Of a DNA stretch of 64,000 nucleotides, positions 17,627 to 25,040 are shown piece after piece. The notes beneath the pieces are model-generated. The model was given only the letters and a program-made list of their open reading frames with translations, was not told the origin of the DNA and searched no databases. Origin of the DNA: Hoeflea prorocentri (lineage in GTDB: Bacteria > Pseudomonadota > Alphaproteobacteria > Rhizobiales > Rhizobiaceae); contig NZ_JAPJZI010000001.1 of the NCBI RefSeq assembly GCF_027944115.1, forward strand, positions 3,410,001 through 3,474,000, given 5' to 3'. The position numbers and the translations under genes are program-made. Each line of letters opens with the position of its first letter. Positions within the stretch are counted from its first letter, which is position 1.

Positions 17627-19111
17627 ATGGGTGCCGCGCCGGACATCGTGATCATCGGAAGCGGGATGGGCGGTGCGAGCCTCGCCGCCGGTCTTGCGCC
17701 CTCGGGCGCCAAGATTACGATCCTCGAGCGCGGATATCAGATACCCGACGACGCCCCTGCCCGCGACCCGTGGCGCATCTACACAAACAGTGCGTTCCGC
17801 TCCCGCGAAACATGGCTCGATGAACACGGGACGCCTTTCGAGCCAGGCAACTACTACAATGTCGGCGGAAATTCGAAACTCTACGGCGCAGTGCTGATCC
17901 GTTACCGGCAGGAAGACTTTGACGAACTGGAACATCATGACGGGATTTCTCCCGCCTGGCCTCTCGGCTATGAGGAGATCGCCCCATGGTATGACGCCGC
18001 CGAACGGCTCTATCAGGTGCGGGGAGATGCTGCTTCCGATACAACCGAACCGCCGCACTCGGCATCCTATCCCTTTCCTCCTGTCCCCGATGAAGAGGCC
18101 ATCGGAATTGCGCGGCAGCGGCTTGAGAAGGCCGGTGTCAGACCCTTCAGCCTGCCGCTCGGTATCGACATTGATCGCTGGCTTTGCAGCGGAAGCACCG
18201 GCTGGGACGGCTACCCGGACTTGAGATGCGGAAAGATGGATGCGGAGACCTGCGGTCTTTCAGAAGCCCTTGCCCACGACAATGTCGAGCTCGTCACCGG
18301 CGCGGAAGTCACCGCTCTCAAGGCGGGACCGCAAAGCGGGCGGATCGACGAGGTCGTCTATCTGAAAAACGGCGTTGAAACGCGCCTGCGCCCAAACGTG
18401 GTCGCGCTGTGCGCCGGAGCCGTACAATCGGCCGCCCTGCTCCTCAAATCCGGCATCGCCAACAGCTCGGACTATGTCGGCCGGTGTTTCATGAACCACA
18501 ATGCAACGGCAATGATCGCGCTCGATCCACGCTTCCGCAATGATGCGGTCTACCAGAAGACATTCGGCATCAATGACTGGTACCTTTCGGACGGAAATGG
18601 CGGCAAACCGTTGGGGAACGTTCAGCTCCTCGGACGCGTGACGCCGGATATCCTGAAAATTCAGGTTCCGCAGCTTCCCATGTTCGCAGCCCGCTGGGTT
18701 TCGGGACACGCGCTGGACCTTTATCTCATCTCCGAAGACCTGCCCGATCCTGAGAGCCGCGTCGTCCTGAAGAACCACAGGGTGCAACTGATCTGGCGGC
18801 GGAGCAATTTGACCGCCCACCGGCAGCTTGTGGCAAAGACCCGAAAGACGCTGCGGAAAGCCGGCTTTCCGGTCATCCTCACACGGCTGTTCGACGGCCG
18901 GGTGCCGTCGCATCAATGCGGCACGGTTCGCATGGGCAACGATCCGGCCACCTCCGTGCTCGATCCGCAATGCCGGTCCTGGGATCATCCGAATTTGTAC
19001 GTCACCGATGCGTCGGCGCTGCCGACCTCCGCCGCCGTCAATCCCGCCCTCACCGTTGCCGCCCTGTCGCTTCGTGCGGCGGAAACCATCAAACAGGATT
19101 TTTTGCAATGA
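17627..19111 (+). CDS. GMC-family FAD oxidoreductase, first copy
   Basis: This is a 494-residue glucose-methanol-choline type flavoenzyme. It has the FAD Rossmann motif IIGSGMGGASLA at the N-terminus, the NVGGNSKLYGAVL flavin segment, and the C-terminal catalytic block with SHQCGTVRMG (active-site His) and AAVNPALT. No signal peptide is visible, so it acts in the cytoplasm or with a partner. It is only distantly related to the second GMC gene of this operon at 19884 and looks closer to sugar dehydrogenases. It probably oxidises a hydroxyl of the imported sugar. Its stop overlaps the SDR start as ATGA. Confidence 0.85.
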   Translation: MGAAPDIVIIGSGMGGASLAAGLAPSGAKITILERGYQIPDDAPARDPWRIYTNSAFRSRETWLDEHGTPFEPGNYYNVGGNSKLYGAVLIRYRQEDFDELEHHDGISPAWPLGYEEIAPWYDAAERLYQVRGDAASDTTEPPHSASYPFPPVPDEEAIGIARQRLEKAGVRPFSLPLGIDIDRWLCSGSTGWDGYPDLRCGKMDAETCGLSEALAHDNVELVTGAEVTALKAGPQSGRIDEVVYLKNGVETRLRPNVVALCAGAVQSAALLLKSGIANSSDYVGRCFMNHNATAMIALDPRFRNDAVYQKTFGINDWYLSDGNGGKPLGNVQLLGRVTPDILKIQVPQLPMFAARWVSGHALDLYLISEDLPDPESRVVLKNHRVQLIWRRSNLTAHRQLVAKTRKTLRKAGFPVILTRLFDGRVPSHQCGTVRMGNDPATSVLDPQCRSWDHPNLYVTDASALPTSAAVNPALTVAALSLRAAETIKQDFLQ

Positions 19112-19866
19112 GCAGAATTGCACTTGTGACCGGCGGCCAAAGGGGTATCGGGCTCGGCATCGCGGATGCTTTGGTGACAGCCGGATACAAGGTCGCGCTT
19201 GCGTCCCGCAGCAGGCCGGACTCGCCTGACGTTGTCGCAGCGCTTCAGCAGCTGGGTTCCGACGCGGCCTATTTCACCCATGACTTGCAGGACATTGAAG
19301 GCCATGCATCCTTGTTTGAGAAGGTCGAACGACAATTTGGACAGGTCTCAACGCTTGTCTCAAACGCCGGTGTTCCGGCAAGGGTTCGCGGTGACATGCT
19401 CGACATTCAGCCGGACAATTTCGACTTTGTTCTCGGCATCAATCTGAGGGGCGCGTTCTTCCTGGCGCAGGAGGCGGCGCGGCGCATGCTGGAGATGTCC
19501 GGCGACGCCTATCGTTCAATCACCTTCGTGACATCGGTCAGCGCATCAATGGTCTCGGTCGAACGCGCCGAATACTGTGTCTCCAAGGCCGGTGCCGCGA
19601 TGATGGCAGAGCTGTTCGCCGTTCGCCTGGCGCCGCATGGCGTCGGCGTCTTCGAACTAAGGCCCGGCATCATCGAAACCGGCATGACCGAAGGTGTCAA
19701 AGACAAATACACGGCCCGTATCGAAGGCGGTCTCGTTCCGGCTCAAAGGTGGGGACAGCCGGAAGATATCGGGTCCATCGTGGTGCCGATCGCAGATGGT
19801 CGGATGGCTTTTGCGACAGGGTCAGCCATTAACGTCGATGGCGGCCTGGCAATTCCGCGCCTTTAG
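19108..19866 (+). CDS. Short-chain dehydrogenase/reductase (SDR)
   Basis: This is a classical SDR of 252 residues with nucleotide motif TGGQRGIGLGIA, SNAGV, a catalytic serine in VTSVSA, and YCVSK. The C-terminal NVDGGLAIPRL is typical of 3-oxoacyl reductase-like members. The start at 19108 overlaps the GMC stop. An in-frame extension to 18916 is rejected because it runs inside the GMC gene. It likely interconverts a keto and a hydroxyl group of a pathway intermediate. Confidence 0.88.
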   Translation: MSRIALVTGGQRGIGLGIADALVTAGYKVALASRSRPDSPDVVAALQQLGSDAAYFTHDLQDIEGHASLFEKVERQFGQVSTLVSNAGVPARVRGDMLDIQPDNFDFVLGINLRGAFFLAQEAARRMLEMSGDAYRSITFVTSVSASMVSVERAEYCVSKAGAAMMAELFAVRLAPHGVGVFELRPGIIETGMTEGVKDKYTARIEGGLVPAQRWGQPEDIGSIVVPIADGRMAFATGSAINVDGGLAIPRL

Positions 19867-19883
19867 GTTACCCGAGAGATATT

Positions 19884-21476
19884 ATGAACAAAGGATACGA
19901 CTTCATCATCATCGGCGGTGGCAGTGCTGGCTCCGTGGTTGCCACCAGACTATCGGAAAATCCGGACGTTCAGGTGCTGCTGCTTGAGGCGGGCGGTCGC
20001 GATTGGCACCCCTTTTACCATCTGCCGGCCGGCTTTGCGAAAATGACCAAGGGGATCGGCTCCTGGGGCTGGCACACTGTTCCTCAAAGGAACATGAAGG
20101 ACCGGGTGTTCAGATACACCCAGGCGAAGGTGATCGGCGGTGGCTCGTCGATCAATGCGCAAATCTACACGCGCGGCAATGCGCTCGACTATGACGAATG
20201 GCGTCAGATGGGGTGCGAGGGCTGGGGCTATGACGATGTCCTGCCCTACTTCAAGAAGGCCGAGGACAACGACACGTTCGAGGACAAATATCATGGCAAG
20301 GGCGGCCCACTCGGTGTGTCGCAACCGCGCGCACCCCTGGCGATCTGCGAAGCCTATTTTGCCGCAGCCGCGGAACGCGGCATACCGCGCAATCAAGACG
20401 TTACCGGCGAAAAGCAGGACGGCGTCGCCTACTACCAGCTGACCCAGAGAAATGCGCGCAGATCATCCGCCGCCATGGCCTATCTCGCCCCCAATCGCGG
20501 CAGGCAGAACCTTCGCGTCAAAACCGGAGTTCAAGTCCGCAGAATTGTTGTTGAAAACGGTGTTGCCAAGGGTGTCGAACTCATGGATGGCTCGCGGCTC
20601 ACCGCTGCGTGTGAGGTCATCCTGTCTTCCGGATCGATCGGTTCGCCCAGACTGCTGCAGCTTTCCGGCATCGGTCCGGCAGATCATCTGGAAAGCCTCG
20701 GCATTTCCGTGGTGTGCGACCAGCCGGAGGTCGGCTCAAACCTTCAGGATCATCTCGATCTTTATTGCATCTGCGAGGTCAGCGGCCCGCACACCTATGA
20801 CCGCTACGCCAAGCCTCTCTGGTCGGCCCTTGCAGGCTTGCAGTATCTTTTGACCAAGCGCGGCCCCGTCTCTTCCAGCCTGTTTGAAACCGGCGGGTTC
20901 TGGTACGCCGATCCCGAAGCCCGCTCACCCGACCTTCAATTCCATCTTGGTCTTGGAACGGGGATTGAATCGGGTGTTGCCGCCATGCCCGATGGCGGCG
21001 TGACGCTCAACTCCTGCTATCTGCGCCCCAGATCACGCGGAAGCGTGCGCCTGCAAAGCGGCAATCCTGAAGATGCTCCACTCATCGACCCGAACTATCT
21101 CGATGATCCGCAGGACCGTGAAATGTCCATCCGCGGGCTCAAGCTGACCCAGGAAATCCTGGCGCAAGCAGCGCTGAAACCGTTCATCAAAGCCGAGCGC
21201 CTTCCAGGACCGGCAGTGAAAACGGATGACGACTATTTTGGATTCATCTGCGAACACTCCAAAACGTCGCACCATGCGGCCGGAACCTGCCGCATGGGAC
21301 CGGGCGACGGCGCCGTTGTCGACCCGCGTTTGCGCTTCAACGGTCTTGAGCATCTGAGAGTGGTCGACGCCTCCATTATGCCAACAGTGATTTCTTCCAA
21401 TACCAACGCTGCGGCCATCATGATCGGCGAAAAGGCCGCCGATATGATCCGCCAAGATAACGGTGCCCTGTCATGA
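19884..21476 (+). CDS. GMC-family FAD oxidoreductase, second copy (choline-dehydrogenase-like)
   Basis: This is a 530-residue GMC enzyme with full signatures. The N-terminal FAD motif is GGGSAGSVVATRLSE followed by LLEAGG; signature 1 is GGGSSINAQIYTRG; signature 2 is SSGSIGSPRLLQLSGIGP. The catalytic SHHAAGTCRMG precedes SNTNAAAIMIGEKAAD. This architecture fits BetA/alcohol-dehydrogenase members. Together with the first GMC gene 770 bases upstream it suggests two successive flavin-dependent alcohol oxidations. Its stop overlaps the next start as ATGA. Confidence 0.9.
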   Translation: MNKGYDFIIIGGGSAGSVVATRLSENPDVQVLLLEAGGRDWHPFYHLPAGFAKMTKGIGSWGWHTVPQRNMKDRVFRYTQAKVIGGGSSINAQIYTRGNALDYDEWRQMGCEGWGYDDVLPYFKKAEDNDTFEDKYHGKGGPLGVSQPRAPLAICEAYFAAAAERGIPRNQDVTGEKQDGVAYYQLTQRNARRSSAAMAYLAPNRGRQNLRVKTGVQVRRIVVENGVAKGVELMDGSRLTAACEVILSSGSIGSPRLLQLSGIGPADHLESLGISVVCDQPEVGSNLQDHLDLYCICEVSGPHTYDRYAKPLWSALAGLQYLLTKRGPVSSSLFETGGFWYADPEARSPDLQFHLGLGTGIESGVAAMPDGGVTLNSCYLRPRSRGSVRLQSGNPEDAPLIDPNYLDDPQDREMSIRGLKLTQEILAQAALKPFIKAERLPGPAVKTDDDYFGFICEHSKTSHHAAGTCRMGPGDGAVVDPRLRFNGLEHLRVVDASIMPTVISSNTNAAAIMIGEKAADMIRQDNGALS

Positions 21477-21787
21477 TCCGTCACATTGTCCTGATCAAAT
21501 TCCAGCCGGACTTCCCGGAGGAGAAAATCCGCGAACTCTTTGCGGAGCTGCTTGTTATCCGGTCTCAGGTACCCGGAATCCTGGGCATCACGTCGGGCCG
21601 AAGCGAGAGCCCGGAAAAGATCGAACGCGGTTACATGCACGGCTTTGTTGTCGACTTCGAAGACTGGGGTGCTCTGGAAAACTATCAGAACCACCCCGAT
21701 CACAAGGCACTGGGCGCAAAGCTCGTGGCAAATGCCACAGGCGGCCTTGACGGAATCCTTGTTGTCGACATTCCAGTCGAGGCCTGA
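21473..21787 (+). CDS. Dabb-family (stress-responsive alpha/beta barrel) protein
   Basis: This is a 104-residue Dabb-domain protein with IRHIVLIKFQPDFPEEKIREL at the N-terminus and HGFVVDFEDWGALENYQNHPDHKAL in the middle, ending in IDIP-like VVDIPVE. Dabb proteins are dimeric ferredoxin-like barrels; some bind or cyclise small hydrophobic ligands, but most are uncharacterised. It overlaps the upstream GMC stop by 4 bases, so it is made with that enzyme and may act with it or on its product. Confidence 0.88.
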   Translation: MIRHIVLIKFQPDFPEEKIRELFAELLVIRSQVPGILGITSGRSESPEKIERGYMHGFVVDFEDWGALENYQNHPDHKALGAKLVANATGGLDGILVVDIPVEA

Positions 21788-21818
21788 ACGGCAATCCGAC
21801 CCGCTGTGGGAGTAACTG

Positions 21819-22988
21819 ATGCTGAGCCTGTCCCTTCCAACCTATAACAATCGACTGGAGGACTATCGTCTGTCCGGTGATGCATTGACGCCGCGCGCAC
21901 CGCGGATTCCCCTGACGCGAACGGCCTTTGCTGCCGCCCATGTCGTTTCAGACCCAAGGGCTGAACGCGATCCCTGGTTGGGCTCTCCGGCTGTCGATTG
22001 GGACAATACGCTTGGCTTCAGAAACTGGCTTTGGGATCAGGGTCTCGGACTGGCGGAAGCCATGGACACAGCCCAGCGCGGCATGGGGGTCGACTGGCCG
22101 ACGGCCAAAGAGCTGATCGAGCGGACCATGCGCGAGGCGAGGGCCCATCCCCTGAGGCCCCGCGTTGCATGCGGCGCCGGCACGGACCAGAAAGACCTCA
22201 GTGAACTCCGGAACGCGGACGACATCACCGCCGCTTATGGCGAACAGATGGAGGCCATCGAGGCTGCCGGCGGTCAGATCATCCTCATGGCATCGCGTGC
22301 GTTTCCGGCGATCAAAGCCGGGCCGGACGAATACGCCAAAGTCTACGGAAAACTGCTCGATCAGGCCTCGGAACCGGTTATCCTGCATTGGCTCGGCGAT
22401 ATGTTCGATCCCGCCCTGACAGGATATTGGGGTTCCAATGATGTTGGCGCGGCCTCGGACGCGGTCCTTTCAATCATCAACGCGCATGAGAAAAAAGTCG
22501 ACGGCATCAAGATTTCCCTGCTTGATCGGACCCATGAAGAAGCCTTTCGAGCGCGCTTGCCAGACGGCGTACGCCTCTATACCGGCGACGATTTCAACTA
22601 TGCCGATCTAATTGAAGGCGATGGAACCAGGTTTTCCCACGCCTTGCTCGGCGCATTTGCGGCAATCGCCCCGGCGGCCAGCCAAGCACTGGAAGCCCTG
22701 GCGGAGGGCGACACGCAAGCCTATCGCCAACTGTTTGACCCGACTGTCCCGCTCAGCCGGGAGATATTCAAGACGCCCACGCAGTTTTACAAGGCCGGCA
22801 TTGCGTTTCTTGCCTGGCTAAACGATGCGCAAAGCCACTTCATCATGCCAGGCGGTTTTCAGTCTTCAAGAGAGATTACCCACTATGCAGAGGTCTTTCG
22901 GCTTGCAGACAAAGCGCGCTTGCTGTCAAAACCCGATGTCGCAGCCCAACGGATGACGCTGCTGCTGAAACTGCATGGTATCGAATAG
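21819..22988 (+). CDS. DUF993 family protein (dihydrodipicolinate-synthase-like)
   Basis: This 389-residue protein is recognised as DUF993, a family related to the DapA/N-acetylneuraminate lyase TIM barrels. The N-terminus (LPTYNNRLEDYRL), the FRNWLWDQGLGLAEAMDTAQ segment and the late HYAEVFRLADKARLL are characteristic. The likely Schiff-base lysine is Lys231 in VDGIKISLLD, matching the GIK of DapA-like aldolases. A retro-aldol cleavage of a keto-sugar-acid is plausible, but the reaction of the family is not established to my knowledge. It is the last enzyme gene before the regulator. Confidence 0.85.
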   Translation: MLSLSLPTYNNRLEDYRLSGDALTPRAPRIPLTRTAFAAAHVVSDPRAERDPWLGSPAVDWDNTLGFRNWLWDQGLGLAEAMDTAQRGMGVDWPTAKELIERTMREARAHPLRPRVACGAGTDQKDLSELRNADDITAAYGEQMEAIEAAGGQIILMASRAFPAIKAGPDEYAKVYGKLLDQASEPVILHWLGDMFDPALTGYWGSNDVGAASDAVLSIINAHEKKVDGIKISLLDRTHEEAFRARLPDGVRLYTGDDFNYADLIEGDGTRFSHALLGAFAAIAPAASQALEALAEGDTQAYRQLFDPTVPLSREIFKTPTQFYKAGIAFLAWLNDAQSHFIMPGGFQSSREITHYAEVFRLADKARLLSKPDVAAQRMTLLLKLHGIE

Positions 22989-22993
22989 GCAAT

Positions 22994-24004
22994 ATGAAGA
23001 AACGACCGACAATTCTGGATGTCGCACGGCACGCGGGTGTATCAAAATCGACCGTGTCGCTGGTTCTGCAGAACTCCACTTTGGTCAAGGAAACAACGCG
23101 CGAGGACGTTGCGAAGGCAATTGCCGACCTCGGCTATGTCTATAACAGATCCGCCGCCGGGCTGCGCGGCGCGGCGTCCGGGCTGATCGGCCTGATCATC
23201 AACGATCTGCGAAACCCTTTCTTTACGGAGTTTGCCGCGAGCGCCCAGATGACGTTTGCGCAAAAAGGGTATTCGACCGTCATCGCCAATACCGACGAGG
23301 ACCCGGACATACAGGCGCAGGTGATCGACTCGATGATCGAGCATGATGTGTCGGCCTTTGTCATCTCTCCGTCTTACGGCGGAGACGAGCAGCCGTTCGA
23401 CCGCATCCGCAGGGCCGGCATTCCAACGATGCAGGTCTTGCGGCAGGTCGATGAAAGAACCGATCTTTTTCCGTTCGCATCGCACGACTATAAGGCCGGC
23501 GGCGTGCTGGCGACCGAGCACCTTATTGATCTGGGCTGTCGCAACATTGTATTTGTGGGGGGCCTGGAAGACAGGCCGATCACGCTCGAAAGAATGTCCG
23601 GATATGTCGAAACGATGGGTGCCCACGCCCTTGTGCCCAGTGTATTCCACGGCCGACCGTCTCGGGTCTTCGGGCGGGAAATCGCCTTGAAATTCCTCGA
23701 CTCGCACAGACAAATCGACGCGGCCATTTGTTTCAGCGATCTTGTCGCGCTCGGCATGCTGAGCGGATTAGCCGAAGTCGGCATCCGGGTTGGCGAGGAC
23801 TTCAAAATCGTCGGCTTCGACGATATCGAGGAAAGCTCGCTGGCCTATCCTCGCTTGAGCTCCGTGCGCTGCGATACGGCTCTGTTCGGAAAAAATGCCG
23901 CCGAAGCGATGCTGGCCTGGATCGTCGACGGCGAGCGCCCCCCCGACACAAAACGTTATGGTGTCGAACTGACAAAGCGGCAGTCCAGTCTGGGGGCCGG
24001 ATGA
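22994..24004 (+). CDS. LacI-family transcriptional repressor of the catabolic operon
   Basis: This is a 336-residue LacI/GalR regulator. The N-terminal HTH (PTILDVARHAGVSKSTVSLVL) is followed by the hinge region NRSAAGLRGAASG and a periplasmic-binding-protein-like sugar domain (LIGLIINDLRNPFFTEF onward). It lies five bases after DUF993, as the last gene of the operon. It therefore most likely represses its own operon through the twin palindromes at 8286-8334, which have the CG-centred form the family uses. The inducer would be the imported sugar or an early intermediate. Confidence 0.92.
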   Translation: MKKRPTILDVARHAGVSKSTVSLVLQNSTLVKETTREDVAKAIADLGYVYNRSAAGLRGAASGLIGLIINDLRNPFFTEFAASAQMTFAQKGYSTVIANTDEDPDIQAQVIDSMIEHDVSAFVISPSYGGDEQPFDRIRRAGIPTMQVLRQVDERTDLFPFASHDYKAGGVLATEHLIDLGCRNIVFVGGLEDRPITLERMSGYVETMGAHALVPSVFHGRPSRVFGREIALKFLDSHRQIDAAICFSDLVALGMLSGLAEVGIRVGEDFKIVGFDDIEESSLAYPRLSSVRCDTALFGKNAAEAMLAWIVDGERPPDTKRYGVELTKRQSSLGAG

Positions 24005-24016
24005 GTACGCCAAGTG

Positions 24017-24050
24017 CCCACTCCCCACGCTGTACCTGGCGGGGAGCGGG
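24017..24050. terminator. Weak hairpin between convergent genes
   Basis: CTCCCC (24021-24026) can pair with GGGGAG (24041-24046), extended by CCC/GGG beyond one mismatch. It lies between the LacI gene and the convergent TRAP gene. There is no T-tract on either side, so terminator function is uncertain. Confidence 0.3.
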
Positions 24051-24065
24051 ATGGTAGCGGTCGGT

Positions 24066-25040
24066 TTACAGCGCGCCGGCTTCCTCATAGTAGCGGCGTG
24101 CGCCGGGATGAAGCGGCATATCACCAAGCTTCTGGACGGAGTCCTTCATGTTGAGTGCCTTGGCCCAGGGCGCGTTGGATGTGACCTGGTCAAGGTTCTC
24201 CCAGAATGCGCGTGTCACTTCATAGACGGTGTCTTCGTCCATGTCCGTGCGTACGCCGATGCCGACCCAGGTATCGTTCGAGGGTACCGGGCCGTCATTG
24301 GTCTGGTTCTCATACATGCCGGCGGGCACGTCGGCGCGGAAACGGAAGCTCCCGAGGAACTTGTCAACTGCTTCACCCTGATCACTCTCGGGGCCGATGA
24401 AACGAACCTTTTCCGTTTCGGTGAACTGGATGAACTGCTGACAGGGATCGAGACAACCGTTGACATACATGTCTATCGAGCCATCCAGGAAGGCCTGAAA
24501 CCCGGTCTGCCAGTTGGCCGAGATGGCCTCATAGTCCTCTCCCGCTACCAGGCCGGTGGTTGCAGCGATCCAGCCCTTTGCAGCATTGAATGCACCGCCA
24601 CCCTGCGGACCAAGGAACACGGTTGCGCCCTCGATATCATCGAGGACAGTGATGTCGCTGTCGTCACGGACGGCGAAATGGTACGGACCCCAGGGAAACC
24701 ACATCAAGAGGCTGACATTCTTGCTGAGTTCGGGGGCTTCGGGCTGCTTGGCATACATGGCCTTGCCGTTCTTCATGAAGGCATAGATCGTCGGAGAAAC
24801 CATGGAGAAATCCAGGTTGCCACGCGCCACTTCCATCATGTGGAGTGTCGCAGCGCCACCGCCGGCCACCTCGATCTCCACCTTGTCCTGATTGTCGTTC
24901 ACGATATTGGCGAGTGTGGACATGGTGATGGCCTGGCCGAGCGACGGCGCGATGGTCGCCATTTTCAGCTTTTCTTCGGCGTTGGCGCTGGTTGCACCGA
25001 CCGCCGTGGCCAGAACGGCCGAAAGAATGAGATTCCTCAT
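24066..25040 (-). CDS. TAXI-family TRAP transporter solute-binding protein
   Basis: This 324-residue periplasmic binding protein has a signal peptide (MRNLILSAVLATAVG..SANA) and a TAXI-type mature start, KLKMATIAPSLGQAITMSTLA. The ligand-binding regions GGGAATLHMMEVARGNLDF and FLGPQGGGAF follow. TAXI proteins deliver ligand to fused 4TM/12TM TRAP permeases, and that gene overlaps its start by 4 bases (ATGA). It is third in the transcript after the hydrolase and permease, an unusual order since binding proteins are normally first. The known ligand of some TAXI proteins is glutamate or 2-oxoglutarate-like acids; here a sulfate or phosphate ester is suggested by the hydrolase. Confidence 0.9.
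   Translation of the reverse strand: MRNLILSAVLATAVGATSANAEEKLKMATIAPSLGQAITMSTLANIVNDNQDKVEIEVAGGGAATLHMMEVARGNLDFSMVSPTIYAFMKNGKAMYAKQPEAPELSKNVSLLMWFPWGPYHFAVRDDSDITVLDDIEGATVFLGPQGGGAFNAAKGWIAATTGLVAGEDYEAISANWQTGFQAFLDGSIDMYVNGCLDPCQQFIQFTETEKVRFIGPESDQGEAVDKFLGSFRFRADVPAGMYENQTNDGPVPSNDTWVGIGVRTDMDEDTVYEVTRAFWENLDQVTSNAPWAKALNMKDSVQKLGDMPLHPGARRYYEEAGAL

Noticed and set aside
16499-18058. 519-codon open frame on the minus strand opposite the ABC ATPase and GMC genes
   Set aside because: It overlaps two well-supported genes and shows no family features.
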